Assembly: GCF_031759225.1 (NCBI RefSeq)
Contig: NZ_CP134494.1
Span: 2,726,501-2,790,500 of the forward strand
DNA length: 64,000 nucleotides
Source of the DNA: Mesobacillus jeotgali
Lineage (GTDB): Bacteria; Bacillota; Bacilli; Bacillales; Cytobacillaceae
Reading direction: 5' to 3'
Numbering within the stretch: the stretch's first letter is position 1; each line of letters opens with the position of its first letter. A program made the position numbers and the translations under genes. Positions 54,157-63,052 of this stretch are shown piece by piece. Below the pieces are notes generated by a model. It was not told where the DNA came from. It did no database searches and saw nothing but the letters and a program-made list of their open reading frames with translations.

Positions 54157-56016
54157 TTATTTTGTAACTGGTTTTTTCAATAGTCCAAGCAATACGGCTG
54201 AGACAATTGAGCCAATGAGAATGGCGGCAAGATATAACAGCCACCCACCCTCGACAAGCGGCACTACGAACAGTCCACCGTGAGGAGCTCTTAAGCCAAT
54301 GTTGAACATCATAGTCAATCCGCCTGCAACGGCTGATCCAGCCATTACTGAAGGAATAACACGGAGTGGATCAGCGGCTGCAAATGGGATTGCCCCTTCA
54401 GTGATGAAAGAAAGTCCCATGATGTAATTTGCCTTGCCTGCATCCTGGTCTTCTTTTGAAAACTTATTTTTAAAGATAGTTGTTGCCAATGCGATGCCTA
54501 GCGGAGGAACCATACCAGCTGCCATGATCGCTGCCATTGGCTCATATACACCGTTCGCAAGCAAGCCTGTTCCGAAAACATAAGCGGCTTTATTCACTGG
54601 TCCGCCCATGTCGAATGCCATCATTAAACCGAGGACAACACCAAGCAATACTGCATTCCCAGTCCCTAATCCTGAAAGCCAATCTGTGATTGCCTGATTC
54701 AAGGCACCAACTGGTTTGTTCACTAAAAACAGCATGATGAATCCTGTTAAAGCAATACCGAATAACGGATACAAGAGAATGGTCTTGATCCCCTCAAGTG
54801 AAGCAGGAAGTCCAGCGAACAATTTCTTGAGTCCCAATACGAGGTAGCCAGCAAGGAAACCAGCGACTAAACCGCCTAGGAACCCACCGCCTCCAGTTGC
54901 TGCGAGCAAGCCTCCGACCATACCCGGTGCAAAACCTGGTCTATCAGCAATACTTAGTGCGATAAAGCCGGCAAGAATTGGCACCAGTAAACCAAAGGCA
55001 CCGCTGCCTCCGCCAATATCCATCAACGCCTTTGCAATTGGGTGATAGGATGGATCATCCGGATTAAAGGCATTGTAGCCGAACATGAACGAAATAGCGA
55101 TTAAGATACCGCCACCAACTACAAATGGAAGCATGTTCGAAACACCATTCATCAGATGCTTGTAAACTCCGCCACGGCTTTCTTTCTTTTCTGCCGCTGC
55201 ATTGCCTGAAGCCTTGTACAGTGGTGCGTCCTTTTTAACAGCCTTTTCGATCAAGTCCTTCGGTTTGCGGATGCCGTCTGCAACCGGGACATCAATTAAT
55301 GGTTTTCCAGCAAAGCGGTCCATATCCACCTTTGTATCAGCGGCAATGATGACTGCTTCTGCGTTTTCGATGTCTTCTTTCGTAAGGACATTTTTCGCTC
55401 CGCCCGATCCATTCGTTTCAACCTTGATATCTACGCCCATTTCGGCTGCTTTTGCTTTCAATGAATCTGCTGCCATATAGGTATGGGCAATACCCGTAGG
55501 ACATGCAGTTACCGCAACGATGAATTTTTTATTGCTTCTTTCAACCTTCTCTTCGTTCTCATCCTTGTCGTAGCTGTTAATGATTCCAATGACATCATCA
55601 GCAGTCTTTGCTCCGAGAAGTTTCTCACGTGCTTCAGCTTTCATCAAGATGGAAGAAAGTCGGGCAAGTGCCTCTAGATGGGTATTATTCGCTCCCTCAG
55701 GTGCTGCAATCATGAAGAACAGATGTGCAGGCTGTCCGTCCAATGATTGATAATCGATTCCGGCTTCTGAACGTCCAAATACAATTGCCGCTTCCTTCAC
55801 GACTGACGTTTTTGCGTGTGGAATGGCGATTCCATCTCCAACACCTGTAGTACTCTGTTGTTCACGTTTTAGGATCGCTTCTTTAAAAGCATCCCGGTTT
55901 GTAATTTTCCCAGCCTTCTCAAGCACTCCTACAAGCTCATTTACTGCATCCTGCTTTGACGCAGCACTCATTGATAATAGAATTGTCTCTCTAGTCAGCA
56001 GTTCTGTGATTCTCAT
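54157..56016 (-). CDS. fruA: Fructose-specific PTS EIIABC
   Basis: The 619-residue protein joins domain IIA (H67 in IAIPHAKT), domain IIB (C172 in VTACPTGIAHT) and a membrane IIC domain of about eight to ten helices from residue 285 on. It imports fructose as fructose-1-phosphate, the substrate of FruK. It is the last gene of fruRKA, 15 nt after fruK. Confidence 0.96.
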   Translation of the reverse strand: MRITELLTRETILLSMSAASKQDAVNELVGVLEKAGKITNRDAFKEAILKREQQSTTGVGDGIAIPHAKTSVVKEAAIVFGRSEAGIDYQSLDGQPAHLFFMIAAPEGANNTHLEALARLSSILMKAEAREKLLGAKTADDVIGIINSYDKDENEEKVERSNKKFIVAVTACPTGIAHTYMAADSLKAKAAEMGVDIKVETNGSGGAKNVLTKEDIENAEAVIIAADTKVDMDRFAGKPLIDVPVADGIRKPKDLIEKAVKKDAPLYKASGNAAAEKKESRGGVYKHLMNGVSNMLPFVVGGGILIAISFMFGYNAFNPDDPSYHPIAKALMDIGGGSGAFGLLVPILAGFIALSIADRPGFAPGMVGGLLAATGGGGFLGGLVAGFLAGYLVLGLKKLFAGLPASLEGIKTILLYPLFGIALTGFIMLFLVNKPVGALNQAITDWLSGLGTGNAVLLGVVLGLMMAFDMGGPVNKAAYVFGTGLLANGVYEPMAAIMAAGMVPPLGIALATTIFKNKFSKEDQDAGKANYIMGLSFITEGAIPFAAADPLRVIPSVMAGSAVAGGLTMMFNIGLRAPHGGLFVVPLVEGGWLLYLAAILIGSIVSAVLLGLLKKPVTK

Positions 56017-56031
56017 CTTTTCTCCCCCTTA

Positions 56032-56943
56032 CTAGCTGTTAAGTATTTTTACTTCTTGAAGAAGTTTTTCAACTTTCTCAGGTGTACATAATCCGATTGA
56101 AAATGCAGTGGCACTTCCTGAAGCTACACTATATCGGAATGCTTCTTTGGTGTCCGTGGTTTTTAGGAACTGGGCAAGGAAACCAGCCACCATTGAATCT
56201 CCGGCACCTACTGAACTCTTGACTTCGCCTTGAGGCACAGTAGCCTTATATGAGCCGTCTTCATTTATATATACGGCCCCTTTCTCAGCCAATGAAACAA
56301 TGACATTTTTAGCACCAGCTTTGACAAGTTTTTTTCCATACAAGATGGCTTCATCAGGATCTGTGATTTCCCTATTGAAGAACTGTCCTAATTCATGATG
56401 ATTCGGCTTGATCAGGAATGGCCTGTGACAAAGAATATCTTTAAGCAGGTCTCCTTCTGCGTCCACGATTATTTCTGCTCCTCTGTCCTTGCAGATTTGG
56501 ACAACTTCTTCATATATAGAATCAGGCATGCTGGATGGAATGCTTCCGGCCAGAACCAGGTAATCGCCCTTTCCCAGCTTCCTGATCTGGTCTTTCAATG
56601 AGTCAATAGCATGTGATGAAATCTCCGGGCCACGGGCATTTATTTCTGTTTCTGATCCGGCCTTGATCTTAACGTTGATTCGTGTATCACCCTCAACATT
56701 GACGAAACCGGTTTGCACGCCTTCCCTGTTAAGAAACTCCTCGACATACCTGCCGGTGAGGCCTCCAATAAAACCTGTAGCCTCGCTTTCAACTCCAAGG
56801 GAGCGCAGTACCCTTGAAACATTTATTCCTTTGCCGCCAGGCAGCTTTGTTTCATTTGAAGTCCTATTCAAGCTGCCCAGCTGGATTTCATCTGCTTCCA
56901 CGATGTAATCGACAGATGGATTAAGTGTCAGCGTGTAAATCAT
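56032..56943 (-). CDS. fruK: 1-phosphofructokinase
   Basis: The 303-residue PfkB-family kinase starts MIYTLTLNPSVDYIVEADEI, has GGKGINVSRVLRSLG and the catalytic GAGDSMVAGFL (Asp base) near residue 250. It phosphorylates fructose-1-phosphate to the 1,6-bisphosphate. It overlaps fruR by 4 nt and precedes fruA. Confidence 0.96.
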   Translation of the reverse strand: MIYTLTLNPSVDYIVEADEIQLGSLNRTSNETKLPGGKGINVSRVLRSLGVESEATGFIGGLTGRYVEEFLNREGVQTGFVNVEGDTRINVKIKAGSETEINARGPEISSHAIDSLKDQIRKLGKGDYLVLAGSIPSSMPDSIYEEVVQICKDRGAEIIVDAEGDLLKDILCHRPFLIKPNHHELGQFFNREITDPDEAILYGKKLVKAGAKNVIVSLAEKGAVYINEDGSYKATVPQGEVKSSVGAGDSMVAGFLAQFLKTTDTKEAFRYSVASGSATAFSIGLCTPEKVEKLLQEVKILNS

Positions 56944-57692
56944 GATGTCACAACCTTTATTAAAGTTTTGCTCGTATATTGTCCTTGATGATCCTCATCA
57001 ATGGCATTTGTGATGATCGCAGCTTCATGCAAGTCTGCTATTTTTGCAAATGTAATTTCAGAGAACTTCGTGTCATCAGCAAGTACAAATGACTCGCGAG
57101 ACAAAGACATCGCTTTTTGCTTGATCATTGCTTCTTCCTGGTCTGGTGTCGTATACCCCGAATCGGGATGTATACCATTGACTCCGAGAAAGCATTTATC
57201 GAAACGATACTGCTCAAGGCTTGCGAGTGCCCCTCTTCCGATAATTGCATTGGTTTTCAGCTTGGCATACCCGCCGATCACATATGTTTCTATATTTCTT
57301 TCAAGTAGCTGAGGTAAGTGCATGAGACCGTTAGTCACCACGACGATATCTTTAGCCGGAAGGAAATTGACCATTTCCAAAACAGTCGATCCGGCATCAA
57401 GATAGATACTGTCACCTTCTTCTACAAGACTTGCAGCATATTGGGCGATTTGTCTTTTTTCCTGAAGGAATTTGGTGGATTTTTCAATCATGCTTGGCTC
57501 CTGAAGTTTGCCTCTTAACCTGGCAGCTCCGCCATGCACTCTTTTCAGGAACTTCCCTTCCTCAAGGATTGTAAGGTCCCGGCGGATGGTTGACTCCGAA
57601 GCCCCAGTCCGATCAACTAAGTCCTGTATCTTCACTATAGGTTTATCTTTTATCATCTGTAAAATGAGCTGGTGGCGCTCAGGTGTTAACAT
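56940..57692 (-). CDS. fruR: DeoR-family repressor of the fructose operon
   Basis: The 250-residue protein has an N-terminal DeoR helix-turn-helix (MLTPERHQLILQMIKDKPIV, GASESTIRRDLTILE) and a sugar-phosphate sensor domain (GDSIYLDAGSTVLEMVNFL, DKCFLGVNGIHPDSGYTTPD). It probably represses its own operon until fructose-1-phosphate accumulates. The ATG follows AGGAGG. Confidence 0.93.
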   Translation of the reverse strand: MLTPERHQLILQMIKDKPIVKIQDLVDRTGASESTIRRDLTILEEGKFLKRVHGGAARLRGKLQEPSMIEKSTKFLQEKRQIAQYAASLVEEGDSIYLDAGSTVLEMVNFLPAKDIVVVTNGLMHLPQLLERNIETYVIGGYAKLKTNAIIGRGALASLEQYRFDKCFLGVNGIHPDSGYTTPDQEEAMIKQKAMSLSRESFVLADDTKFSEITFAKIADLHEAAIITNAIDEDHQGQYTSKTLIKVVTS

Positions 57693-57729
57693 GAGCCATT
57701 CCTCCTATTTGCTTCGTATTTTCATCATA

Positions 57730-57776
57730 ATGTAATCGATTTCAAAAATCAATCATTTTCTTTCAAAAACAATCAT
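57730..57776 (-). promoter_or_regulatory. cre box and putative FruR operator upstream of fruRKA
   Basis: ATGTAATCGATTTCA (57730-57744) matches cre at all but one position. TTTCAAAAATCAATCAT (57740-57756) and TTTCAAAAACAATCAT (57761-57776) are direct repeats 21 bp apart, a plausible FruR site. Both sit 40-85 bp before fruR. Confidence 0.65.
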
Positions 57777-57881
57777 CATTAATCAAATGTTAAATAATTA
57801 TGAACGATTTTGATTGTTATCAGAAAATAAAAAAAACCTCCATGCTGGTCATGACCCCGTCAAGTAGACAAGACAAAAAAG

Positions 57882-58679
57882 CTACGCAGCTAACGCGTGT
57901 CGATACTCAATCGGCGCGCGTTTCTTTAATTTCTTTTGAGTCCGTTTGTAATTGTAATGATAGATGAATTCTTCGATTGCTTGCCGTATTTCCTCTTCTG
58001 ATTTACACTGTGCTATATACAACTTTTCGGATTTGAGATGTGAGAAGAATGATTCTACGCATGCGTTATCAAGGCAGTTTCCTTTGCGAGAGTGGCTGCC
58101 CTTGACGCCGAATGTCTCTAACCTATTGTTGTATGTCTTGGACGTATACTGGAAGCCTTGATCCGAATGGAGAACGGCTCCAGCTACGTCCTTTTTATTT
58201 GTCCATTCATCAACAGTTTTTAATACGAGTTCTAAATCATTTCGTTTGGATATTTGCCATGCCACGATTTCATTGTTGAATAGATCTTGAATGACCGACA
58301 GGTAATAAAACTCTTTGCCGTCAGAAACATATGTGATATCTGTTGCCATTTTCTGATTTGGACCCACCGCTTTGAAATTTCTCTTTAGGCGATTTGGACA
58401 TATAACTGAAGGTGTATGGCCATGGCGTTTCCTTTTCTTCCGGATCACCGACTGTATGCCCATCTCCTTCATCAACCTGTACACTTTTTTATGGTTGATC
58501 AAAAAGTCACTTTCCTTTAACCAATCTGTTATTCGAGGACGCCCGAACTCTGGATGAATAAAATGAATGGCCATTATATGTTCTCGTACATCCTGTTCTT
58601 GTTTGAACCTTTCCTCGCGTTGTGGCAGAGTTGCTTTCCACTTATAGTAAGAGGCACGCTTGATTCTGGCGATTTCCAT
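57882..58679 (-). CDS. IS3-family transposase OrfB (DDE domain)
   Basis: The 265-residue frame contains the rve integrase core: D in ATDITYVSDG, D in VLHSDQGFQYTS and E in NACVESFFSHLKSEK. HTH_21 (about 45-100) precedes it. It is probably made as an OrfAB fusion by a -1 shift at AAAAAAG (58786-58780 region) in orfA; the same frame stays open upstream from that site. OrfB alone from the listed ATG is also possible. Confidence 0.92.
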   Translation of the reverse strand: MEIARIKRASYYKWKATLPQREERFKQEQDVREHIMAIHFIHPEFGRPRITDWLKESDFLINHKKVYRLMKEMGIQSVIRKKRKRHGHTPSVICPNRLKRNFKAVGPNQKMATDITYVSDGKEFYYLSVIQDLFNNEIVAWQISKRNDLELVLKTVDEWTNKKDVAGAVLHSDQGFQYTSKTYNNRLETFGVKGSHSRKGNCLDNACVESFFSHLKSEKLYIAQCKSEEEIRQAIEEFIYHYNYKRTQKKLKKRAPIEYRHALAA

Positions 58680-58705
58680 TAACCAGGTGACAGGGTATTT
58701 CCCCC

Positions 58706-59062
58706 TTAACCCTTCAATGATTTCATATTTTGCCTGACGGGTGATGTCTTCTCCTCCTTTACCAGATTTGGATACTGCTTTTTTAAGTATTCTACCTGTG
58801 CCTTCAAATAATCTCTTTCTTCTTCCACCGTTTTAAAGTTAGTACGTGGCCTTCCTTTTAAAGGGTTTGATACTCCACGCCGCTCATCAAATGACTGTCC
58901 GTTCATCCACTTCTTTACCCATACTTTAAGCTGTGTACAATTGCGGATCCCTAACTCTTCGGCCACTACCTTATAACTTTTAGATCCATTAACGTATGTT
59001 AATACTGCTTTCTGTTTGAATTCATTTGTATAACGTTGAAACTGTTGTCCTTTCTTAGCCAT
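58706..59062 (-). CDS. IS3-family transposase OrfA
   Basis: The 118-residue protein has an N-terminal helix-turn-helix (FKQKAVLTYVNGSKSYKVVAEELG, WVKKW) and a leucine-zipper-like segment (VEEERDYLKAQVEYLKKQ). The AAAAAAG shift signal is in LKKQ. The ATG follows TTGGAGGGG. It is the DNA-binding half of the transposase. Confidence 0.92.
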   Translation of the reverse strand: MAKKGQQFQRYTNEFKQKAVLTYVNGSKSYKVVAEELGIRNCTQLKVWVKKWMNGQSFDERRGVSNPLKGRPRTNFKTVEEERDYLKAQVEYLKKQYPNLVKEEKTSPVRQNMKSLKG

Positions 59063-59093
59063 AGAAAAATCCCCTCCAAGTATCCATTCTTAC

Positions 59094-59118
59094 CTCCATG
59101 GTACCATGGAGGTTTTTT
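59094..59118 (+). terminator. Palindromic hairpin at the transposase 5' side of the IS
   Basis: CCTCCATGGTACCATGGAGG is a perfect palindrome followed by TTTTTTT on the plus strand. Read from the minus strand it folds upstream of the orfA ribosome-binding site and may limit transposase made from outside transcripts. Confidence 0.65.
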
Positions 59119-59173
59119 TGAATGTCTACTTAAAGGGGATAATATCATGCTGGAGGTTTTTCCAATAGTATGT

Positions 59174-59806
59174 CTACAAAAATACTGCCTTGATACCTTG
59201 ATATCCAAAATAAACGCCAAAACCAAGCAAGGAAAGGCCTGATAGGATCGAAATAGCCCTCAAGCTACCATAATTGAGAAACCTCCTGAACCCGCTTGTA
59301 ATCGCTGCGACGAAAATATCCCACAATGCAAGACCAAGAAAAATCATGCTGCTATAAATCAATAAGTCTGCCCTTCCATAGTTGCTGGCTGTTTTCGCAA
59401 GGACAGAACCATAGATTCCTAGCCAGAAGAGGATGGATAAAGGACTGCTGATTGACATGATAAAACCTGTGAGGAAGCATTTGAGCATTGATTCTTTACC
59501 TCGGCTGAAAGCTAGATCAATATGATTGGCCTTTAAAATACACTCGATTCCCGAGTAAATCAGGACGAACCCGCCAAACAGCCAGAGAAATATTTGAATG
59601 ATCGGCATGTCCAAAAAATTGACAAGACCTAAATAGATTAACAGCATAAAAATAGCATCGGCAATCATGGAACCTGTCCCTACAATCCAGGCATGCCAGA
59701 ACCCATTTTTGATTCCCTTATCCAACCTGGCTGAATTTACCGGTCCGATTGGAGCTGCCAGTGTTAACCCAAGGAATATATAACTGACTAGTAAACTGAC
59801 ATTCAA
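59174..59806 (-). CDS. LysE/RhtB-family amino-acid exporter
   Basis: The 210-residue protein has about six helices and the LysE signature LAAPIGPVNSARLDKGIKNG at the N-terminus. Such proteins export basic or other amino acids. TTG at 59806, after GGGGGA, is preferred; the longer frame from 59893 begins with a non-hydrophobic stretch. Its terminator is cut by the IS just downstream. Confidence 0.85.
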   Translation of the reverse strand: MNVSLLVSYIFLGLTLAAPIGPVNSARLDKGIKNGFWHAWIVGTGSMIADAIFMLLIYLGLVNFLDMPIIQIFLWLFGGFVLIYSGIECILKANHIDLAFSRGKESMLKCFLTGFIMSISSPLSILFWLGIYGSVLAKTASNYGRADLLIYSSMIFLGLALWDIFVAAITSGFRRFLNYGSLRAISILSGLSLLGFGVYFGYQGIKAVFL

Positions 59807-59983
59807 GGCCTCGTCCCCCACATACAAAAAACTTTGTACATTGTATGTGGAAAAATTCAATTCTAATACTACCTGTCCTTTTTTTTTCAACAATGCCTTG
59901 TGCGCAACTGATGATATCTTACTGCAGCTGCATGAAATTTATGATTGAAATTGACCGTTTTTGTGCTATAATTCTTATAGAAC

Positions 59984-60066
59984 GCGGGTGTGGCGGAATG
60001 GCAGACGCGCTAGATTCAGGTTCTAGTGGTGGCAACACCGTGGAGGTTCAAGTCCTCTCATCCGCA
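59984..60066 (+). tRNA. tRNA-Leu (anticodon CAG)
   Basis: An 83-nt class II tRNA: acceptor GCGGGTG pairs with CATCCGC (one G-U), the anticodon loop TTCAGGT holds CAG, a long variable arm follows, and the T arm contains GGTTCAAGTCC. The 3' CCA is not encoded. A TATAAT (59967-59972) with TTGAAA 16 bp upstream provides a promoter. Confidence 0.95.
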
Positions 60067-60084
60067 TACGTTAAAAACCAATTA

Positions 60085-60129
60085 AATCAAGGGTTTCAGC
60101 CGTTAGGCAAGAAACCCTTGATTTTTTTT
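60085..60129 (+). terminator. Terminator after tRNA-Leu
   Basis: AATCAAGGGTTTC and GAAACCCTTGATT form a long perfect stem followed by eight T. Confidence 0.9.
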
Positions 60130-60208
60130 TGCTTTTTTTGCTAACATTTTGCAAACATCAAACATTTAGGTCAAAATTTTTGTAACAACCTTATTATTTT
60201 AAATAACA

Positions 60209-60237
60209 AAAACGACCTATTTAATTAGGTCGTTTTC
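60209..60237 (-). terminator. Terminator of the methyltransferase gene
   Basis: AACGACCT and AGGTCGTT pair around an 8-nt loop, followed by TTTTG on the minus strand. Confidence 0.8.
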
Positions 60238-60239
60238 CA

Positions 60240-61433
60240 TTAAAGATTAAGCGCAAGTTGTTCTTCTAATTCTTGGATTCGTTCTAATATTCCCATTACA
60301 TGTAAACCCAAGTGGTAACCTAGTAAAGGCGGAACAGCATTTCCAATTTGTCGGTACATTGCTGACTGCGGTCCGACAAATACATAATTATCAGGAAAAC
60401 TTTGAAGACGCGCAGCTTCACGAACAGAAATCGATCTTGCCTGATTCCCATCAGGATGGATAAAAGCCAGACCATCTTTACTTAAGTGTGCAATTATAGT
60501 TGGTGACGGTCGCCCATAGTCCAACTTCCTATAAAAATCATCAAAACCGTTTCGTAAACGAATAGGAATTCGATCAGGATCAAGCTCTCTTAATTTTTGA
60601 AAGGGCTCGAGGATGCTAAATAACTCTCTATCTCTATCGTTATGGAAGCGGGATATATGGTTATATAAATATCCATCTTCGTAACCATTTTCTCGCCTAA
60701 TATTCCAAGCGTTATGATTAAGTAGTCGTAAATATTCATTTTCTTGGTAATTAAACGGCACTCTATGTTCTCCATCTCTAATCCCTAGAGGAGGTAAATC
60801 ACTGATAGCATCTCCTAATGTAAAATAATTCTCAGGTGCTAAAATTCCTTCTGGAAAATCAAACTCTAGATTAATGTCATTTCTTACCCCTATAAAAATA
60901 ACTCTTTCTCTACTTTGTGGAACCCCAAATTCAACAGCTCTAACTATCTCAGCTCTTACATTATATCCTCTGAATTCACCATCTGGATGGTCAAAGGAAA
61001 AATCCCTTTCAATATCTTCGCGAACTGCCCCTTGATGCATTGAAAATAACCCAGGGACATTCTCCATTAGAAATACTCTCGGCTGGAAATGTCTTACATA
61101 CTTAACGAATTCCCTGTATAGTTTATTACGGGGGTCTTCACCAAACTCTCCTATTGCTCTTCCAGTACCTAATCTTGTACCAATCAGAGAAAAACCCTGG
61201 CAAGGAGGACCACCAATTATTACATCAAATTGTTCATACCCTGTCCTGGCAGTTAATTCTTCAGGACTAAGTTCAGTTAGGTCAGCTTGTAATACCTGTG
61301 TATCTGGGTGGTTTAATCTTTGGGTTTCACATGCTTTTGCATCAATTTCGACTGAAACAGCGACTTCTAGTCCAGCCTGTAAAAACCCTTCACTTAATCC
61401 CCCACAACCAGAAAACAAATCCAGTATCGCCAT
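60240..61433 (-). CDS. DNA (cytosine-5) methyltransferase
   Basis: The 397-residue protein has the motifs of C5 methyltransferases: I (LDLFSGCGGLSEGF), IV (GGPPCQGFS, catalytic C78), VI (ENVPG), VIII (QSRERVIFIG) and X (RQIGNAVPPLLG). The target-recognition region lies between about 230 and 320. It is divergent from an HNH nuclease gene, the usual layout of a type II restriction-modification pair. The recognition site cannot be read from sequence. Confidence 0.95.
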   Translation of the reverse strand: MAILDLFSGCGGLSEGFLQAGLEVAVSVEIDAKACETQRLNHPDTQVLQADLTELSPEELTARTGYEQFDVIIGGPPCQGFSLIGTRLGTGRAIGEFGEDPRNKLYREFVKYVRHFQPRVFLMENVPGLFSMHQGAVREDIERDFSFDHPDGEFRGYNVRAEIVRAVEFGVPQSRERVIFIGVRNDINLEFDFPEGILAPENYFTLGDAISDLPPLGIRDGEHRVPFNYQENEYLRLLNHNAWNIRRENGYEDGYLYNHISRFHNDRDRELFSILEPFQKLRELDPDRIPIRLRNGFDDFYRKLDYGRPSPTIIAHLSKDGLAFIHPDGNQARSISVREAARLQSFPDNYVFVGPQSAMYRQIGNAVPPLLGYHLGLHVMGILERIQELEEQLALNL

Positions 61434-61612
61434 ATTATCACCTTCTATTAGTTTGTTTTCAAAGTTGAGTTTTTGTACTCCATGAAAATAAAATTATATC
61501 ATATATCCTATTCATTAAATAGAAATAATCTAAAGTAAAGACTACCATTTCAACTAAGCTGCTCAATTTATATAATACATGAAAAATATAATGATAAAAA
61601 ATATTTTTAATT

Positions 61613-61650
61613 CAGGGTGTTTACCCTGTAAATTCCGGTTGACCACCCTG
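61613..61650. promoter_or_regulatory. Operator-like repeats in the HNH gene promoter
   Basis: CAGGGT-GTTT-ACCCTG (61613-61628) is a perfect inverted repeat, and a third ACCCTG copy (61645-61650) lies 22 bp away inside the TTGACC-18-TATACT promoter (starting at 61639) of the HNH gene. The spacing of two helical turns suggests a protein binding both sites. Confidence 0.6.
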
Positions 61651-61697
61651 TATCTTTTGTTATATACTTTAGATAACTCAACAAGGAGGTCTTGTAA

Positions 61698-62591
61698 ATG
61701 TCATTATTCACAAAAGATTTATTAAGGTATTATGGTGCAACAATCGGAGCGTACTCCCCTGTAACAAAGCGTGAAGCCACTGGAGACAAAAGTGTAACTT
61801 TAGATTCACATGAAAAAAATGTTATCTTTTCCGTCTATAATCCAACTTCATTTGCGAGAAGAGGAGGAGCTACTTCAGTTATTTCTCCTCAAAAAGACTT
61901 CATTGTTCATTATCCTGATAATACAACTACACGAGTTTCCTTGCCTGTTGTATATCCAAAGAAGCAGGGAAATGAGCTAAGATTATATTTTAATCGCGGA
62001 GTCTTTGAAGCAAATCCAGATGATATTTGGTTTATCTTTGTAAAACCTGAAGACGATATTCCGCATATTGGATCAATGCGTCCTGAGGAATGGGCTGAGA
62101 GGTCTATACACATTGACCCTGAAAGCATTGTCTTTAAAAAACAGTTGAACCTTGATGATGAGGATGATATTTTCCAACAAGAAATTGGTGCTGCTGCTGT
62201 AAAATTACCAAGAACTTCATCTTCATTAAAATATCCTCGAGATCCCAAAGTTGCGTTGACCGCATTAATGAAGGAGGAATTTCAGTGCGAAGGTAATCCA
62301 GAACATGAAACATTTGAAAGTGCATCGGGAAAACCATACATGGAGGCGCATCACCTGATCCCAATTAGCTTGCAAAGTAAATTTGATGCGAGTCTCGATG
62401 TAGTAGAAAATATCGCCTGCTTATGCCCGGGAGACCATAGGTTAATTCACTATGGCATTGGTGAACAAAAGGTTGAACTTCTATACAAACTCTGGAACAG
62501 AAAAAAAGAAGGACTAAAGAGAAGAGGAATTGTCATTGGATATGAAGAATTCCTTTCAATTTATATCCAGAGCAAGCCAAACTCAAACTAA
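61698..62591 (+). CDS. HNH endonuclease, probable restriction enzyme
   Basis: The 297-residue protein has an N-terminal beta-rich domain (about 15-165) and a C-terminal HNH domain: FQCEGNPEHETFE, YMEAHHLIPISLQ, VVENIACLCPGDHRLIHYG, with catalytic His and Asn. The N-terminal part probably gives DNA specificity. The divergent methyltransferase supports a restriction role. The ATG follows AAGGAGG. Confidence 0.82.
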   Translation: MSLFTKDLLRYYGATIGAYSPVTKREATGDKSVTLDSHEKNVIFSVYNPTSFARRGGATSVISPQKDFIVHYPDNTTTRVSLPVVYPKKQGNELRLYFNRGVFEANPDDIWFIFVKPEDDIPHIGSMRPEEWAERSIHIDPESIVFKKQLNLDDEDDIFQQEIGAAAVKLPRTSSSLKYPRDPKVALTALMKEEFQCEGNPEHETFESASGKPYMEAHHLIPISLQSKFDASLDVVENIACLCPGDHRLIHYGIGEQKVELLYKLWNRKKEGLKRRGIVIGYEEFLSIYIQSKPNSN

Positions 62592-62608
62592 ATAAGGTGG
62601 TGTGTTCA

Positions 62609-63034
62609 GTGGAAAAAAAGCTTACACAAACTTCTGCTAAAGCCCATCAGAGAACTGACACCGAAGACAGAGCAAAAGAGTATAAAAATTGGCACAGACA
62701 ATTAGACCGAGGTCTATATATGCTTGATGTTGATGCTATTGAATGGCGTTATAGAAAAGGTAAATTAGTACCAGTTGCAGTTATGGAATTAACCCGAACA
62801 GACAGTGATTTTCCAATTAACCAGAAATACTTAAATGCCATCGTAAATAGATTTGAAAACAGGGACTTGCAAGCCAAAAGTGCTCGCTTGGTTGCAGAAG
62901 CATTAAATGTTGAAGCATATATCGTCCTCTTTAGATATAATTGCAAGGAATTTCACCTATATAACTTAACCAGAAACGGTCCCTGGGTAAAATTTAACGA
63001 AGATAAAATGGAAGAATTTTTGAAATCACTATAG
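62609..63034 (+). CDS. Unknown protein in the restriction island, possible nuclease fold
   Basis: The 141-residue protein starts MEKKLTQTSAKAHQRTDTED. The segment LYMLDVDAIEWRY and PVAVMELTRTD places Asp and Glu on successive strands in a way that loosely recalls PD-(D/E)xK nucleases, but the lysine is not evident. The start GTG at 62609 follows AAGGTGG. It lies 17 nt after the HNH gene, so the two probably form an operon and may act together. Confidence 0.65.
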   Translation: MEKKLTQTSAKAHQRTDTEDRAKEYKNWHRQLDRGLYMLDVDAIEWRYRKGKLVPVAVMELTRTDSDFPINQKYLNAIVNRFENRDLQAKSARLVAEALNVEAYIVLFRYNCKEFHLYNLTRNGPWVKFNEDKMEEFLKSL

Positions 63035-63052
63035 AGCTACTTTAAACTCAAA

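Larger units (their letters stand above)
57849..59145 (-). mobile_element. IS3-family insertion sequence (IS150 group), about 1.3 kb
   Basis: Two overlapping-frame transposase genes lie between imperfect inverted ends (CCCC near each end, then AAGTAGACA). CATGCTGG flanks both sides (57841-57848 and 59146-59153), longer than the usual 3-5 bp duplication of this family, so the exact ends are uncertain. The flanks AACCTCCATGCTGG and CATGCTGGAGGTTTTT rejoin to a hairpin, suggesting insertion into a terminator. Both frames are intact, so it may be active. Confidence 0.85.
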
